Below, in pieces: positions 26,476 through 35,489 of a stretch of 64,000 nt of DNA. The first letter of the stretch is position 1. Each line of letters opens with the position of its first letter. This DNA is from Aurantimicrobium sp. MWH-Uga1 (GTDB lineage: Bacteria > Actinomycetota > Actinomycetes > Actinomycetales > Microbacteriaceae): contig NZ_CP030929.1 in the NCBI RefSeq assembly GCF_003325955.1, positions 1,488,001 to 1,552,000 of the forward strand, given 5' to 3'. The position numbers and the translations under genes are program-made. The notes under the pieces were generated by a model. It searched no databases and was not told the origin of the DNA. It saw only the letters and a list, made by a program, of their open reading frames with translations.

Positions 26476-28533
26476 GTGAGTCCTGAAGAAACACCCACAG
26501 GTTCTATTCCAGAATCTAAGTCACCTAAACGCTGGATTATTGGCGATCCGCTCCCCACTGCGATGCTCGAGGGCGAGCTTCTCAAGAAACGCATTGCCCT
26601 TCCGATATTTGCCAGTGACCCACTTTCTTCGGTGGCATACGCCCCTCAAGAATTGTTGATGATTCTGCTTATCGGTGGTCTTGCCTTCCTCAGCTTTGCA
26701 CCTTGGATTGCCGCCTGTGTCATCTTGCTCATGATTGTGGTGATTGCCAGCTACCGCCAACTCATCAAGGCTTACCCCTCTGGTGGTGGGGACTACGAGG
26801 TTGCTCACAAGAACCTGGGTGAAAAAGCCGGTGTTGTTGTAGCGTCTGCTCTGCTCGTTGACTACGTCATGACCGTAGCGGTGTCGGTTGCCTCTGGTGT
26901 AGACAACATCATTTCGGCAATTCCCGAATTGGCACCAGAACGTGTCCTGCTTGCATTTGTCTTTGTCATCATCCTTGCCGCCATCAACCTACGTGGTGTT
27001 CGCGAATCAGGTAAAGCTTTTGCTTTCCCGACCTACTTCTTCGTAGCCAGCGTCTTTTTCATGATTGTTGTGGGCCTTGTGCGAACAATCATGGGCGACC
27101 CCCCCGTGGCTGAATCTTCAGAGTATTTTGTGCAAGGCGAGAACGTAGCCCAAGCAGCCCTGGTCCTCTTGCTCTTGCGTTCATTTGCTAGTGGTTGCGC
27201 TGCGCTCACCGGTGTTGAGGCAATTTCTAATGGAGTTCCTGCGTTTCGCGTTCCCAAGATTAAGAACGCCCAGACCACCCTGGTGATTATGGGAGCCATT
27301 GCCATCACGCTGTTTGCAGGTCTCATTATCATGGCTTTCATCTCAGGTGTTCGTTATGCCGAAGATGCTTGCCACCTCATCGGCTTTGCCAATTGTGAGA
27401 CTGTACCTCAACGATCCCTGATGGCACAGATTGCCGCCGCCACCTTCGGCAACAACACCTTCTTGTTTTATGCGATTCAGGCAGGAACCGCCCTAGTGCT
27501 ATTGCTTGCGGCAAATACTGCCTTCAACGGATTCCCACTCTTGGGTTCCGTTTTGGCACGTGACGGATACGCGCCAAAGTCGTTGGAAACACGTGGTGAC
27601 CGTCTGATCTACTCCAACGGAGTTATCTCCTTGGGCTTGGCTGCAATTGTGATTTTGGTTGTATTCCAAGCAAACCTCACACAACTCATTCAGCTCTACA
27701 TCATCGGTGTTTTCGTGTCCTTCACGCTAGGCCAATCCGGCATGGTCGTGCACTGGACCAAACTTCTCAAGACAAAGCCTGAGAATCCTGGAAGCATTAA
27801 GCGCTCACGCCTTATCAACATCACAGGTGCAACCTTCACTGCCACAGTTCTCATCATCGTCACCGTGACAAAGTTCACCCACGGTGCCTGGATTGTCTTC
27901 TTGGCTATGCCTATTCTCTTCACACTCATGATTGGTGTGAACCGCTACTACCGCGACGTTGAAGCAGAGGTGGCTGTTGACGCTGTCACCACCTTCGGGG
28001 CGAAGGGTGACCACGCAATCGTGCTGGTTGGCAAGATGCAAAAGCCCATCCTCAAAGCCATCGACTACGCCATTGCTGCCCGTCACGACTCCATCGAAGC
28101 CGTTCACGTCTCAATCAACGAAGTGGCCACCGCTCGACTTGAGTTGGACTGGATACGCCAAAATATTCACCTGCCGCTGCGAATTATTAGCTCGCCCTAT
28201 CGCGACCTCAGCTGGCCACTGATTCAGCACATCCGTGAACACCGCGCACAACACGGTTCAGAGATTGTGACTGTGTACCTACCCCAATACATCGTGGGCC
28301 ACTGGTGGGAGCATGCACTGCACAACCACAAGGCACGTCGCCTGAAGATGAAACTTATGCTCGAGCACGGTGTTGCCATCGCCCTGGTGCCCTGGCTACT
28401 GGACTCCACAGATCTCATTTATGGTCGTCGTTCACGCCCAGTGCCCGGACAATCACGTCGTGGTGAACCCATACGTCCTCCTGCACGTAAGCCGATGACT
28501 CCGGCTAAGCGCGAAAAGACTGACACTGAGTGA
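26476..28533 (+). CDS. large APC-family permease with C-terminal soluble domain
   Basis: 685 aa. About 12 helices between residues 50 and 490 (LPIFASDPLSSVAYAPQE opening and SGGGDYEVAHKNLGEKAG are typical of the K+/amino acid APC subgroup), then a roughly 200-residue cytosolic domain starting near GDHAIVLVGKM that resembles the universal-stress-like domain of these transporters. GTG 26476 follows TAAAGT by 8 nt with no ribosome site. Its stop overlaps the first fluoride channel gene (GTGA), so the three genes form an operon. Substrate uncertain: potassium or amino acid. Confidence 0.88.
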   Translation: MSPEETPTGSIPESKSPKRWIIGDPLPTAMLEGELLKKRIALPIFASDPLSSVAYAPQELLMILLIGGLAFLSFAPWIAACVILLMIVVIASYRQLIKAYPSGGGDYEVAHKNLGEKAGVVVASALLVDYVMTVAVSVASGVDNIISAIPELAPERVLLAFVFVIILAAINLRGVRESGKAFAFPTYFFVASVFFMIVVGLVRTIMGDPPVAESSEYFVQGENVAQAALVLLLLRSFASGCAALTGVEAISNGVPAFRVPKIKNAQTTLVIMGAIAITLFAGLIIMAFISGVRYAEDACHLIGFANCETVPQRSLMAQIAAATFGNNTFLFYAIQAGTALVLLLAANTAFNGFPLLGSVLARDGYAPKSLETRGDRLIYSNGVISLGLAAIVILVVFQANLTQLIQLYIIGVFVSFTLGQSGMVVHWTKLLKTKPENPGSIKRSRLINITGATFTATVLIIVTVTKFTHGAWIVFLAMPILFTLMIGVNRYYRDVEAEVAVDAVTTFGAKGDHAIVLVGKMQKPILKAIDYAIAARHDSIEAVHVSINEVATARLELDWIRQNIHLPLRIISSPYRDLSWPLIQHIREHRAQHGSEIVTVYLPQYIVGHWWEHALHNHKARRLKMKLMLEHGVAIALVPWLLDSTDLIYGRRSRPVPGQSRRGEPIRPPARKPMTPAKREKTDTE

Positions 28534-28925
28534 AAGATCTGAAAAAAGATCTCTTACCCGTGATCATTGGTGGTGCACTGGGTACAGCATTGCGCATCCT
28601 GTTGGACATCATTCTCAGTCTCGTCTTTGCAACTTTCTCCCTCGGTAGCACGATGCTCATCAACGCTGTGGGCTCCTTCGTCTTAGGTTTCTTGGTTGCA
28701 GGTCTGTGGGCCAAACCGAAAACTCCACGCTGGTTCAAGGTGGGCATTGGCCCGGGCGTTCTGGGCGGTTTCACCACATTCTCAGGTGTCATGTTGCAGG
28801 CACTGCTGATACAGAATCCGATGATGACGGCAGCATTCCTCGCACTCTCTATTGCGACAAGCCTCTTTGCGGCAGTGCTCGGAATCTGGTTGGGAACTCC
28901 CCGCAAGAAAGGAGCCCGGCGATGA
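28530..28925 (+). CDS. crcB: fluoride channel subunit CrcB/FluC (first copy)
   Basis: 131 aa, four helices. GGALGTALRILLD, STMLINAVGSFVLGFLVAG and GVLGGFTTFSGVMLQ are the FluC signatures (Asn of INxxGSF and the phenylalanine-box GGFTTFS). FluC forms an antiparallel dimer that exports fluoride. Start GTG overlaps the permease stop; its own stop overlaps the second copy (ATGA). Paired genes in gram-positives often encode the two halves of a heterodimer. Confidence 0.94.
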   Translation: MKDLKKDLLPVIIGGALGTALRILLDIILSLVFATFSLGSTMLINAVGSFVLGFLVAGLWAKPKTPRWFKVGIGPGVLGGFTTFSGVMLQALLIQNPMMTAAFLALSIATSLFAAVLGIWLGTPRKKGARR

Positions 28926-29305
28926 ACGCACTGTCCTTTATTCTCGCCATCGTTGCCGGTGGCCTCGGAGCCGGGCTGCGCTATGGTGCAACCGTTGCGT
29001 TGCCTCCCAAGAAGGAAGGCTTCCCGCTGGCAATTTTTATTGTCAACGTGGTGGGCTCATTCCTCATCGGTGTCTTCACTGCACTGTTGATCAACACCGT
29101 ACTCTCAACCGAGTTGGGCTTCATTCTGGTGGCTGGCTTCTGCGGAGGTTTCACCACCATGAGCACCTTTACGGTGGAGTCAGTGGAACGAATGCAAGCA
29201 GGAAAATGGTTCATCACGGGGCTGAACATCGTTGGGTCAACTGCTGCTGGTTTATTGGCTGTTGGAGCTGGCTATGTGATTGCCGGTGGCCCGCTCAGCT
29301 CATGA
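28922..29305 (+). CDS. crcB: fluoride channel subunit CrcB/FluC (second copy)
   Basis: 127 aa from ATG 28922 in the ATGA overlap. GGLGAGLRYGAT, NVVGSFLIGVFTA and GFCGGFTTMSTFTVE match FluC. Opposite loop charge compared with the first copy would fit a heterodimer of fixed opposite topologies (inference). No fluoride riboswitch was seen upstream of the operon. Confidence 0.94.
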   Translation: MNALSFILAIVAGGLGAGLRYGATVALPPKKEGFPLAIFIVNVVGSFLIGVFTALLINTVLSTELGFILVAGFCGGFTTMSTFTVESVERMQAGKWFITGLNIVGSTAAGLLAVGAGYVIAGGPLSS

Positions 29306-29390
29306 GTGCCGTGCTCATGTTAGACTCGGCCTAGATTTTTTCATTGGTGTCCGGTGATTTTTTCCCGGTGAGCAAGGTAAGGGTTCTCGC

Positions 29391-29585
29391 ATGGGGCGTG
29401 GCCGTCAAAAAGCGAAGCACACTAAAGTTGCGCGTGAGCTGAAATACTTCAGCCCTGCTACTGACCTTTCTGCACTCGAGAAAGAGATTGGCCACGCTTC
29501 CGACAGTGACGAATACGTGGACAAGTGGGCAGACCTGTACCCAGACGACGAAGACGAGGAAAGTGAAGCTACGGCTTCTGCCTAA
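29391..29585 (+). CDS. DUF3073 protein
   Basis: 64 aa. MGRGRQKAKHTKVARELKYFSP is the highly conserved actinobacterial DUF3073 opening, followed by an acidic C-terminal half (YPDDEDEESE). The basic N-terminus suggests nucleic-acid contact, but function is unknown. TAAGGG precedes the ATG by 7 nt. Its last four bases overlap the convergent TauE gene. Confidence 0.92.
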   Translation: MGRGRQKAKHTKVARELKYFSPATDLSALEKEIGHASDSDEYVDKWADLYPDDEDEESEATASA

Positions 29586-30343
29586 TTCTTTTTCTGGGCC
29601 CGCATTCTGCGATATGCGCTCTGCAGTGCAACAAACAACAGCAACAAGCCAAACAGCTGAGTAGATAGTCGCTCCGGCAAGATAAACGCGAGCGCTACCC
29701 CACCAAATGATGCAGCCACAGCGGCAGCTCCTACAATCAAGCCCTCTTTGAGCACGACTAATCCTGCGCGCAGATTAGGTATTGTTCCGGCGATAGCAGT
29801 GGGAACCATGGCAAGCAAAGATGTTCCTTTAGCCAGCAGTGCGCTCAGGCCAAAGAACGACATAAATACCGGAACAGCAATAACTCCTCCGCCAATACCG
29901 AGCATTCCCGAGGCGACACCCATCAACAGTCCAAGACCAATCAAAGCGAAAGCATTGCCTACACTCATCGTGAACGTGCCGCCTGTCTGTTCAGCCACAA
30001 ACAAGAGACGCCCGGCTTCGATGAGCATCATGGCGACGAAGGTCCAGTGGATCACAGCTATGGGTAGCACGCGCAAAAGTTTTGAACCGAGCGGTGCCCC
30101 GACGATTGCTCCCAGTGCCACCAAACCGGCGACTGCAAAATCTACCTGCTGGTTAATCCCATAGGTGAAGGCGCCCACGATGGAGGTAGGAACGATTGCC
30201 AGAAGAGATGTTGCAGAGGCACGGCGTTGATCAAGTTTTGCCCACAGCATGAGCAGGGGAACCATGATGATTCCACCGCCAACTCCGAAGAAGCCAGAAA
30301 GAAATCCACCCACTGCTCCAGTGATAAGGAGGGGCAGAATCAT
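29582..30343 (-). CDS. TauE/SafE-family membrane permease (sulfite/organosulfonate exporter type)
   Basis: 253 aa with about eight helices; GAVGGFLSGFFGVGGGIIMVPLLM and GVASGMLGIGGGVIAVPVFM are the two TauE repeats with their GxGGG cores. Family members move sulfite, sulfonates or related anions. It starts 8 bp after the purM stop on the same strand and may be co-transcribed, although no metabolic link to purine synthesis is known. Confidence 0.92.
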   Translation of the reverse strand: MILPLLITGAVGGFLSGFFGVGGGIIMVPLLMLWAKLDQRRASATSLLAIVPTSIVGAFTYGINQQVDFAVAGLVALGAIVGAPLGSKLLRVLPIAVIHWTFVAMMLIEAGRLLFVAEQTGGTFTMSVGNAFALIGLGLLMGVASGMLGIGGGVIAVPVFMSFFGLSALLAKGTSLLAMVPTAIAGTIPNLRAGLVVLKEGLIVGAAAVAASFGGVALAFILPERLSTQLFGLLLLFVALQSAYRRMRAQKKN

Positions 30344-30351
30344 GGAGATGC

Positions 30352-31458
30352 TTAGTTGCTGTAGCTGCCGACGAGACGAACAGCACCACCGTTGACACCT
30401 TTGGCACCCTGTTCAAATCCAGTGAAGTCACGCTCGGAGGTGGACACCATTCCCACTACCCAGGCAGGAATACCCAGCTCGGAGAGTTTCTGAGTCACAG
30501 CGGATGCTGCGCCGGAGGAAACAACGGCAAACATTCCAATGCCTAAATTCCAGGTTCCCTCGGTGCTTTCCAGGCTTTCACCAGAAAGCGAGGTGAGGAC
30601 ACGGAACACATTTCCAGGTGACCAAGTGGAACGATCCACCTCAACCCAGGAGCCAACAGGAAGTACCCGTGCCAAGTTCGCAGCAATACCTCCGCCGGTG
30701 ACGTGGCTCAGGGCGTGGATACTTCCAGCCAAGGCGGGGTCGCCGAGAACTTCGACGAGTGGTCCGGTGTACAAACGAGTGGGCTCGAGAAGAACCTCAC
30801 CCACAACGCCGCCAAAGTCTACTGAGGTGCTGTCGTAGCTCAGCTTGTTTTCGGCCAGGATGTGCCGCACGAGAGAGTAGCCATTAGAGTGCAGGCCTGA
30901 GGATTCCATGGCGATCACAACATCGCCGTTGAGAACACGCTCAGCGCCCAAAGCATCAGCAGCTTCGACAACACCAACAGCGGCACCGGCAACGTCGTAG
31001 TCGTCAACGCCGAGAAGTCCTGGGTGCTCCGCTGTTTCTCCACCAACCAAAGCAGTGCCTGTTGCCAAGCAAGCATCTGCGATGCCCTTCACGATGGCAG
31101 CGATGCGCTCAGGGTAAACCTTGCCACAGGCAATGTAATCGGTCATGAACAGTGGGCGAGCACCGCAGACAATGATGTCGTCGACGACCATGCCGACCAA
31201 GTCTTGGCCTATGGTGTCGTGCTTATCCAGCGCCTGAGCGATGGCGACTTTGGTTCCTACGCCATCGGTGCTTGTTGCAAGCAACGGGCGATCAAAATTT
31301 TTCAGAAAAGAAACATCGAAAAGGCCGGCAAAGCCGCCTACTCCGCCAAGAATTTCAGCACCGTGGGTGGCCTTAACGCTGGCCTTCATGAGTTCGACTG
31401 CAAGATCACCGGCTGCGGTATCAACACCTGCACGTGCGTAGGAAGAATTCTGGCTCAC
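30352..31458 (-). CDS. purM: phosphoribosylformylglycinamidine cyclo-ligase
   Basis: 368 aa. ATP-dependent ring closure of FGAM to AIR, the step after PurLQS. YARAGVDTAAGDLAVE at the start, TDGVGTKVAIAQ, DDIIVCGARPLFMTDYIA and HVTGGGIAANLARVLP are typical. GTG 31458 lies 7 nt after TAGACT (31466-31471). Divergent from purF with a 97 bp intergenic region. Confidence 0.97.
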   Translation of the reverse strand: MSQNSSYARAGVDTAAGDLAVELMKASVKATHGAEILGGVGGFAGLFDVSFLKNFDRPLLATSTDGVGTKVAIAQALDKHDTIGQDLVGMVVDDIIVCGARPLFMTDYIACGKVYPERIAAIVKGIADACLATGTALVGGETAEHPGLLGVDDYDVAGAAVGVVEAADALGAERVLNGDVVIAMESSGLHSNGYSLVRHILAENKLSYDSTSVDFGGVVGEVLLEPTRLYTGPLVEVLGDPALAGSIHALSHVTGGGIAANLARVLPVGSWVEVDRSTWSPGNVFRVLTSLSGESLESTEGTWNLGIGMFAVVSSGAASAVTQKLSELGIPAWVVGMVSTSERDFTGFEQGAKGVNGGAVRLVGSYSN

Positions 31459-31465
31459 ATGCTCA

Positions 31466-31471
31466 AGTCTA
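31466..31471 (-). promoter_or_regulatory. -10 box of purM
   Basis: TAGACT on the minus strand, 7 nt before GTG 31458. No matching box was found for the divergent purF start. Confidence 0.5.
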
Positions 31472-31555
31472 TCCTCAGGAAAGATGTGCCAGACTTGTCT
31501 AGGAACTCACGAGAGCTCCTCAACGCACCTCAAATTTCAGGAGCTACCACCGCAC

Positions 31556-33013
31556 ATGTGTGGCATCGTCGGAATCGTCTCTACTGAGCCAGTCAACCAA
31601 CAAATCTATGACGCTCTGTTGCTTCTGCAACACCGTGGTCAAGACTCCACTGGTATCGCAACCGCAGATGGTTCACGCCTGCACATGCACAAGACCAAGG
31701 GTCAGGTACGCGAGGGTTTCCGTACTCGTGACATGCGCACTCTGGTGGGAAACGTGGGCCTTGGTCACGTGCGATATGCCACAGCTGGTGCCGCCTCTAA
31801 CGAAGAAGAAGCTCAACCGTTTTATGTGAATGCCCCCTACGGCATCATCTTGGTTCACAACGGTAATCTCACCAACACTCGTGAACTGACCAAAGACTTA
31901 TTCAACATTGACCGCCGACACGTCAACACATCCAGTGACACTGAACTACTGCTCAATGTTCTTGCCACTGAACTACAAAGCACCATCTCAGGCTCCGACT
32001 TGAGCCCAGAGAACATATTCCATGCAGTTGCAAACCTGCATAAGCGCGTGGAAGGTTCCTACGCCGCTATCGCGATTATTTCCGGTCACGGTTTGCTCGC
32101 CTTCCGCGATCCTTTCGGTATTCGCCCACTGATCCTGGGTAAACGAGAAATGGACAATGGCAAGACTGACTACATCGTTGCTTCAGAGTCACTCGTTCTC
32201 GAAAGTGGCGGTTACGAAATCGTGCGCGACGTGGAACCAGGTGAGGCCGTTTTCATTACCCAAGATGGAACCCTCTACACCCACCAGTGTGCAGAGAACC
32301 CCATTCTTCGACCATGCTCCTTTGAGTACGTCTACCTCGCTCGTCCTGACTCAGTGATGAACGGCATCTCTGTTTACGAAACGCGTCTGCGCATGGGTGA
32401 TCGTTTGGCAGCCACCATTGCACAACATGCTCCGCTTGGCGACATTGATGTTGTGATGCCCATTCCTGACTCTTCTCGCCCCTCAGCGATGCAGGTTGCC
32501 CGCACACTGGGTGTGGAATACCGCGAAGGCTTCTTCAAGAACCGTTACGTCGGTCGCACCTTCATCATGCCCGGCCAGGCTCAGCGCAAGCGTTCTGTCC
32601 GCCAAAAACTCAATGCCATGTCCACTGAGTTCAAAGGCAAGAATGTCCTCATCGTGGACGATTCAATTGTGCGTGGAACAACCTCTCGTGAAATCGTTGA
32701 GATGGCTCGTGCCGCTGGAGCAAACAAGGTGACCTTTACCTCAGCTGCTCCTCCCGTGCGCTACCCCCACGTGTACGGCATCAACATGCCTTCACGTCAG
32801 GAACTCATCGCACACGGCCGGAAAATTCCAGAAATTGCTCAAGAGCTTGGTGCAGACCACCTGATTTATCAAGAAGTAGCTGATATGGAAGCGGCCATCA
32901 TGGAAGGTTCCAACCTCACAGGTCTTGACTTGAGCTGCTTCACAGGCGAATACGTCACCGGAACGATTACTCCGGAATACCTCGACTGGGTCGAGCGCAA
33001 CCAGTTGAGCTAA
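31556..33013 (+). CDS. purF: amidophosphoribosyltransferase
   Basis: 485 aa. First committed purine step, PRPP plus glutamine to phosphoribosylamine. ATG 31556 is chosen because the second residue is the N-terminal nucleophile cysteine (MCGIVGIVS) exposed after Met removal. Glutaminase core: LLQHRGQDSTGIA and GHVRYAT; PRPP loop VDDSIVRGTTSRE from residue 367. AGGAG lies unusually far (12 nt) upstream. An in-frame TTG at 31496 would give a 20-residue propeptide; propeptides exist in some PurF but this one is judged unlikely. Confidence 0.95.
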   Translation: MCGIVGIVSTEPVNQQIYDALLLLQHRGQDSTGIATADGSRLHMHKTKGQVREGFRTRDMRTLVGNVGLGHVRYATAGAASNEEEAQPFYVNAPYGIILVHNGNLTNTRELTKDLFNIDRRHVNTSSDTELLLNVLATELQSTISGSDLSPENIFHAVANLHKRVEGSYAAIAIISGHGLLAFRDPFGIRPLILGKREMDNGKTDYIVASESLVLESGGYEIVRDVEPGEAVFITQDGTLYTHQCAENPILRPCSFEYVYLARPDSVMNGISVYETRLRMGDRLAATIAQHAPLGDIDVVMPIPDSSRPSAMQVARTLGVEYREGFFKNRYVGRTFIMPGQAQRKRSVRQKLNAMSTEFKGKNVLIVDDSIVRGTTSREIVEMARAAGANKVTFTSAAPPVRYPHVYGINMPSRQELIAHGRKIPEIAQELGADHLIYQEVADMEAAIMEGSNLTGLDLSCFTGEYVTGTITPEYLDWVERNQLS

Positions 33014-33307
33014 TTACTCTGAGGTTACTTCGGTCTTTTGAGCTGTAACTGTCGTGACGTGGCGCGAGTAATAGCGGTCAACAATGAGGGCAAAGATAAG
33101 CCCGAGTGTTCCACCGATGGTTCCTGTGATGAGCATCATGAAGCCAAAAATCTGGGTCAAGGTGAACTCACTGTTGTTGGGGAACGCAAAGGTCAGAATT
33201 AATGCGGCAATGATGCCGAAGATGATTCCTACGACCATAAAGGTTAAAAACTTGGGAGAACGTCGAACAACGACCTGCTCAGTGGTGACTGTTTCTTTTT
33301 CGCTCAT
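33014..33307 (-). CDS. two-helix membrane protein, unknown function
   Basis: 97 aa. Cytosolic basic N-terminus (VVVRRSPK), two helices (FLTFMVVGIIFGIIAALILTF and a MMLITGTIGGTLGLIFALIV segment) and a charged tail. The ATG is 1 bp after the SCP_3 stop and the stop abuts purF convergently. Conserved-hypothetical in Microbacteriaceae as far as I recall; no function assigned. Confidence 0.75.
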   Translation of the reverse strand: MSEKETVTTEQVVVRRSPKFLTFMVVGIIFGIIAALILTFAFPNNSEFTLTQIFGFMMLITGTIGGTLGLIFALIVDRYYSRHVTTVTAQKTEVTSE

Positions 33308-33308
33308 G

Positions 33309-33668
33309 TCACCATTGTGCCAGTGGAAAGAGGTAGCTCACATCACTGCGAACACCTGATGCACTGATCTTGCCCTGGTCATAGGCTTCACTCCAGGTTT
33401 GTTGACCCGTCGCTATCGCAATCCAGGTCGCAGGATCCATCTCCACTACATTCGGGGGTGTTCCCCGAGTATGTTCCGGCCCTTCCACGCACTGGATGGC
33501 TCCGAAGGGCGGTACGCGTAGCTCAACGGTATGGCCAGGTGCACAGTCGGTGACCAACTGAAGCAGATATCTCACTGCAGTAGCAACATCGTTGCGCTCA
33601 GAGGAACCTTCCATAACGGCATGAACGGCCTGTTGACCGTCAGCCGCATCAACTCGAGGTTTAGCCAT
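33309..33668 (-). CDS. sterol-carrier-like (SCP_3) protein
   Basis: 119 aa. The APGHTVELRVPPFGAIQCVEGP core and the ending P-A-T-W-x-x-x-x-TG with SASG fit the actinobacterial SCP2-like family often found near purF. These small proteins carry a hydrophobic pocket; ligand and role are unknown. Five bp downstream of the polyprenyl synthase gene and in the same direction. Confidence 0.8.
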   Translation of the reverse strand: MAKPRVDAADGQQAVHAVMEGSSERNDVATAVRYLLQLVTDCAPGHTVELRVPPFGAIQCVEGPEHTRGTPPNVVEMDPATWIAIATGQQTWSEAYDQGKISASGVRSDVSYLFPLAQW

Positions 33669-33673
33669 GACGG

Positions 33674-34726
33674 TTAGGCAGAGCGAGAAACGACGTGCTC
33701 AGCAAAAGCAGAGAGAGCTGTTTTCACCGGACCTGCAGGTAGTGGCTCGAGAGCAGCAACAGCTTCGTGTGCCCAACGCCGGGCTTCTTCACGGGTGGCT
33801 TGGGTAACCGGGTGCGCATAGAGCTCAGTGATGGCGAGCTGCAGGTCAGCGTCCGCCTCAACAGATTCTTCATCGGCATCAGCGCGAATGCGAGCCAACA
33901 ATGCAGCTGCTGCAGGGTCCGTGTGTCCCTGCTTTTCAAGCAGCAATGTGGGCAGAGTGGGAACGCCTGCGCGCAGATCAGTTCCCGCTTGTTTACCCGT
34001 GGCAGCTGATTCGGGAGAAAGATCAAGTACGTCATCGGCGAGCTGGAAAGCGACACCAATCTTTTCACCAAACTCCACCATAGGTTCCTCGAATTCGCGA
34101 GGTGCACCAGAGTAAACAATGCCACAACGTGCTGCAGCAGAAATCAGAGATCCCGTCTTATCTGCCAAAACCTGGATGTAATGAGAGACAGGGTCTTCAT
34201 CTGGACGTGGGCCCACAGTTTCATGGAGCTGACCCAGGCACAACCGTTCAAAGGTTTCTGCTTGTAGCAGCATTGCTTTCTCACCGAGACGTGTCATCAG
34301 CGTGCTGGCTCTGGAGAAGAGAAGATCTCCGGTGAGGATAGCTACCGAGTTTCCCCACACCTCATGTGCACTGGGAACACCGCGACGAAGCGGAGCTTCG
34401 TCCATAACGTCATCGTGATACAACGAAGCCAAATGAGTGATTTCGATTGCTTGCGATGCCGTAACAACTTCAGGTGTTGCACCATTGCCCAGCTGCGCAG
34501 TGAGCAGCGTCAGCATGGGGCGAACGCGCTTGCCTCCGGCCCCGTAAAGGTAACGGCCTGACACATCGGCGAGCGCATCTGCGAAATGAAGTTCTGTGCT
34601 GAGACCTTCTTCGATTAAGGCCAAACCAGCGTCGATGGTGTCCGCGAGCTGTTTAGTTTCTGGACTGGCGAAAAGTCGTTGACGCAGGGAAAGACGTCCT
34701 GCTACACCACTCACGCTCGTACTCAC
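33674..34726 (-). CDS. long-chain trans-polyprenyl diphosphate synthase
   Basis: 350 aa. First Asp-rich motif DDVMD (105-109), second DDVLD (231-235), plus GGKRVRP and TGSLISAAAR. Small residues A100 and S101 before the first motif indicate a long product, as expected for the menaquinone side chain. GTG 34726 sits 6 nt after TAGGCT (34733-34738), so it appears separately promoted although menG lies just upstream in the same direction. Substrate of MenA in this cluster (inference). Confidence 0.93.
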   Translation of the reverse strand: MSTSVSGVAGRLSLRQRLFASPETKQLADTIDAGLALIEEGLSTELHFADALADVSGRYLYGAGGKRVRPMLTLLTAQLGNGATPEVVTASQAIEITHLASLYHDDVMDEAPLRRGVPSAHEVWGNSVAILTGDLLFSRASTLMTRLGEKAMLLQAETFERLCLGQLHETVGPRPDEDPVSHYIQVLADKTGSLISAAARCGIVYSGAPREFEEPMVEFGEKIGVAFQLADDVLDLSPESAATGKQAGTDLRAGVPTLPTLLLEKQGHTDPAAAALLARIRADADEESVEADADLQLAITELYAHPVTQATREEARRWAHEAVAALEPLPAGPVKTALSAFAEHVVSRSA

Positions 34727-34732
34727 CCGTTC

Positions 34733-34738
34733 AGCCTA
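34733..34738 (-). promoter_or_regulatory. -10 box of the polyprenyl synthase gene
   Basis: TAGGCT on the minus strand, 6 nt before GTG 34726, in the 19 bp between menG and this gene. Confidence 0.55.
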
Positions 34739-34745
34739 GTCCTCA

Positions 34746-35453
34746 CTATGAAACAGGTTTGATTCCGCGGTGAAGCGCCACAACTCCAGCTGTGAGATTG
34801 CGGTATGCCACTTTCTCAAAACCTGCCTCACGAATCCAGCTGGCAAGAGTGGATTGGTTTGGCCAATCCTCGATGGAGTCTGCCAAGTAGGTGTAGGCCT
34901 CCGTGTTTGAGCTGGAAACTTTTGCTACCAGTGGCATGACCTTACGCAGGTAGAAGTTGTAACTCGCACGAATGGGCGCAGCTGGTGGAGTGGAGAACTC
35001 ACAAATGACAATGCGTCCACCAGGTTTGGTCACTCGGTAGAGCTCAGCAAGAGCTTTCTTCGGCTGAACAACATTCCGAAGACCGAAAGACATTGTCACG
35101 GCATCAAAGCTGTTGTCCTCAAACGGAAGAGCGGTTGCATCTGCTTGAACGAACTCGATGAGTGGATTCTTGCCATGCTTCTTGCGGCCGACCTCAATCA
35201 TCCCGGGAGAGAAATCAGCAGCCACCACATGCGCACCAGACTTGGCCAACGCTGCTGAACTTGTGCCCGTTCCAGCTGCGAGGTCCAGTACCCGCTCAGA
35301 TGGCTGTGGGTTGACAGCACGGGTCGTGGAGATTCGCCACAGGGTTGCATTACCTGCCGAAAGCAGGCTGTTTGTGACGTCGTAGCCTGCGGCTACGTCG
35401 TCAAACATGGCAGAGACGTCCTCGGGCTTTTTCGATAGGTCAGCAGTAGTCAC
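34746..35453 (-). CDS. menG: demethylmenaquinone methyltransferase
   Basis: 235 aa UbiE/MenG family. SAM motif VLDLAAGTGTSSAALAKSG, ATALPFEDNSFDAVTMSFGLRNV and RVTKPGGRIVICEFS are diagnostic. Final step of menaquinone synthesis. GTG 35453 lies 6 nt after TAGACT and faces menF across only 36 bp. Confidence 0.95.
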   Translation of the reverse strand: MTTADLSKKPEDVSAMFDDVAAGYDVTNSLLSAGNATLWRISTTRAVNPQPSERVLDLAAGTGTSSAALAKSGAHVVAADFSPGMIEVGRKKHGKNPLIEFVQADATALPFEDNSFDAVTMSFGLRNVVQPKKALAELYRVTKPGGRIVICEFSTPPAAPIRASYNFYLRKVMPLVAKVSSSNTEAYTYLADSIEDWPNQSTLASWIREAGFEKVAYRNLTAGVVALHRGIKPVS

Positions 35454-35459
35454 AAGAGA

Positions 35460-35482
35460 AGTCTACGGCGCAGGCGTAGGCT
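35460..35482. promoter_or_regulatory. divergent overlapping promoters of menG and menF
   Basis: TAGACT (minus strand, 35460-35465) is 6 nt before the menG GTG, and TAGGCT (plus strand, 35477-35482) is 7 nt before the menF GTG. The two -10 boxes are 11 bp apart in a 36 bp intergenic space, so each -35 position falls on the other promoter or on the neighbouring coding start. Confidence 0.75.
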
Positions 35483-35489
35483 GTCTCGA

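Noticed and set aside
31496-31555. N-terminal propeptide on PurF from TTG 31496
   Set aside because: No ribosome site or leaderless box at that TTG, and starting at ATG 31556 exposes the catalytic Cys directly.
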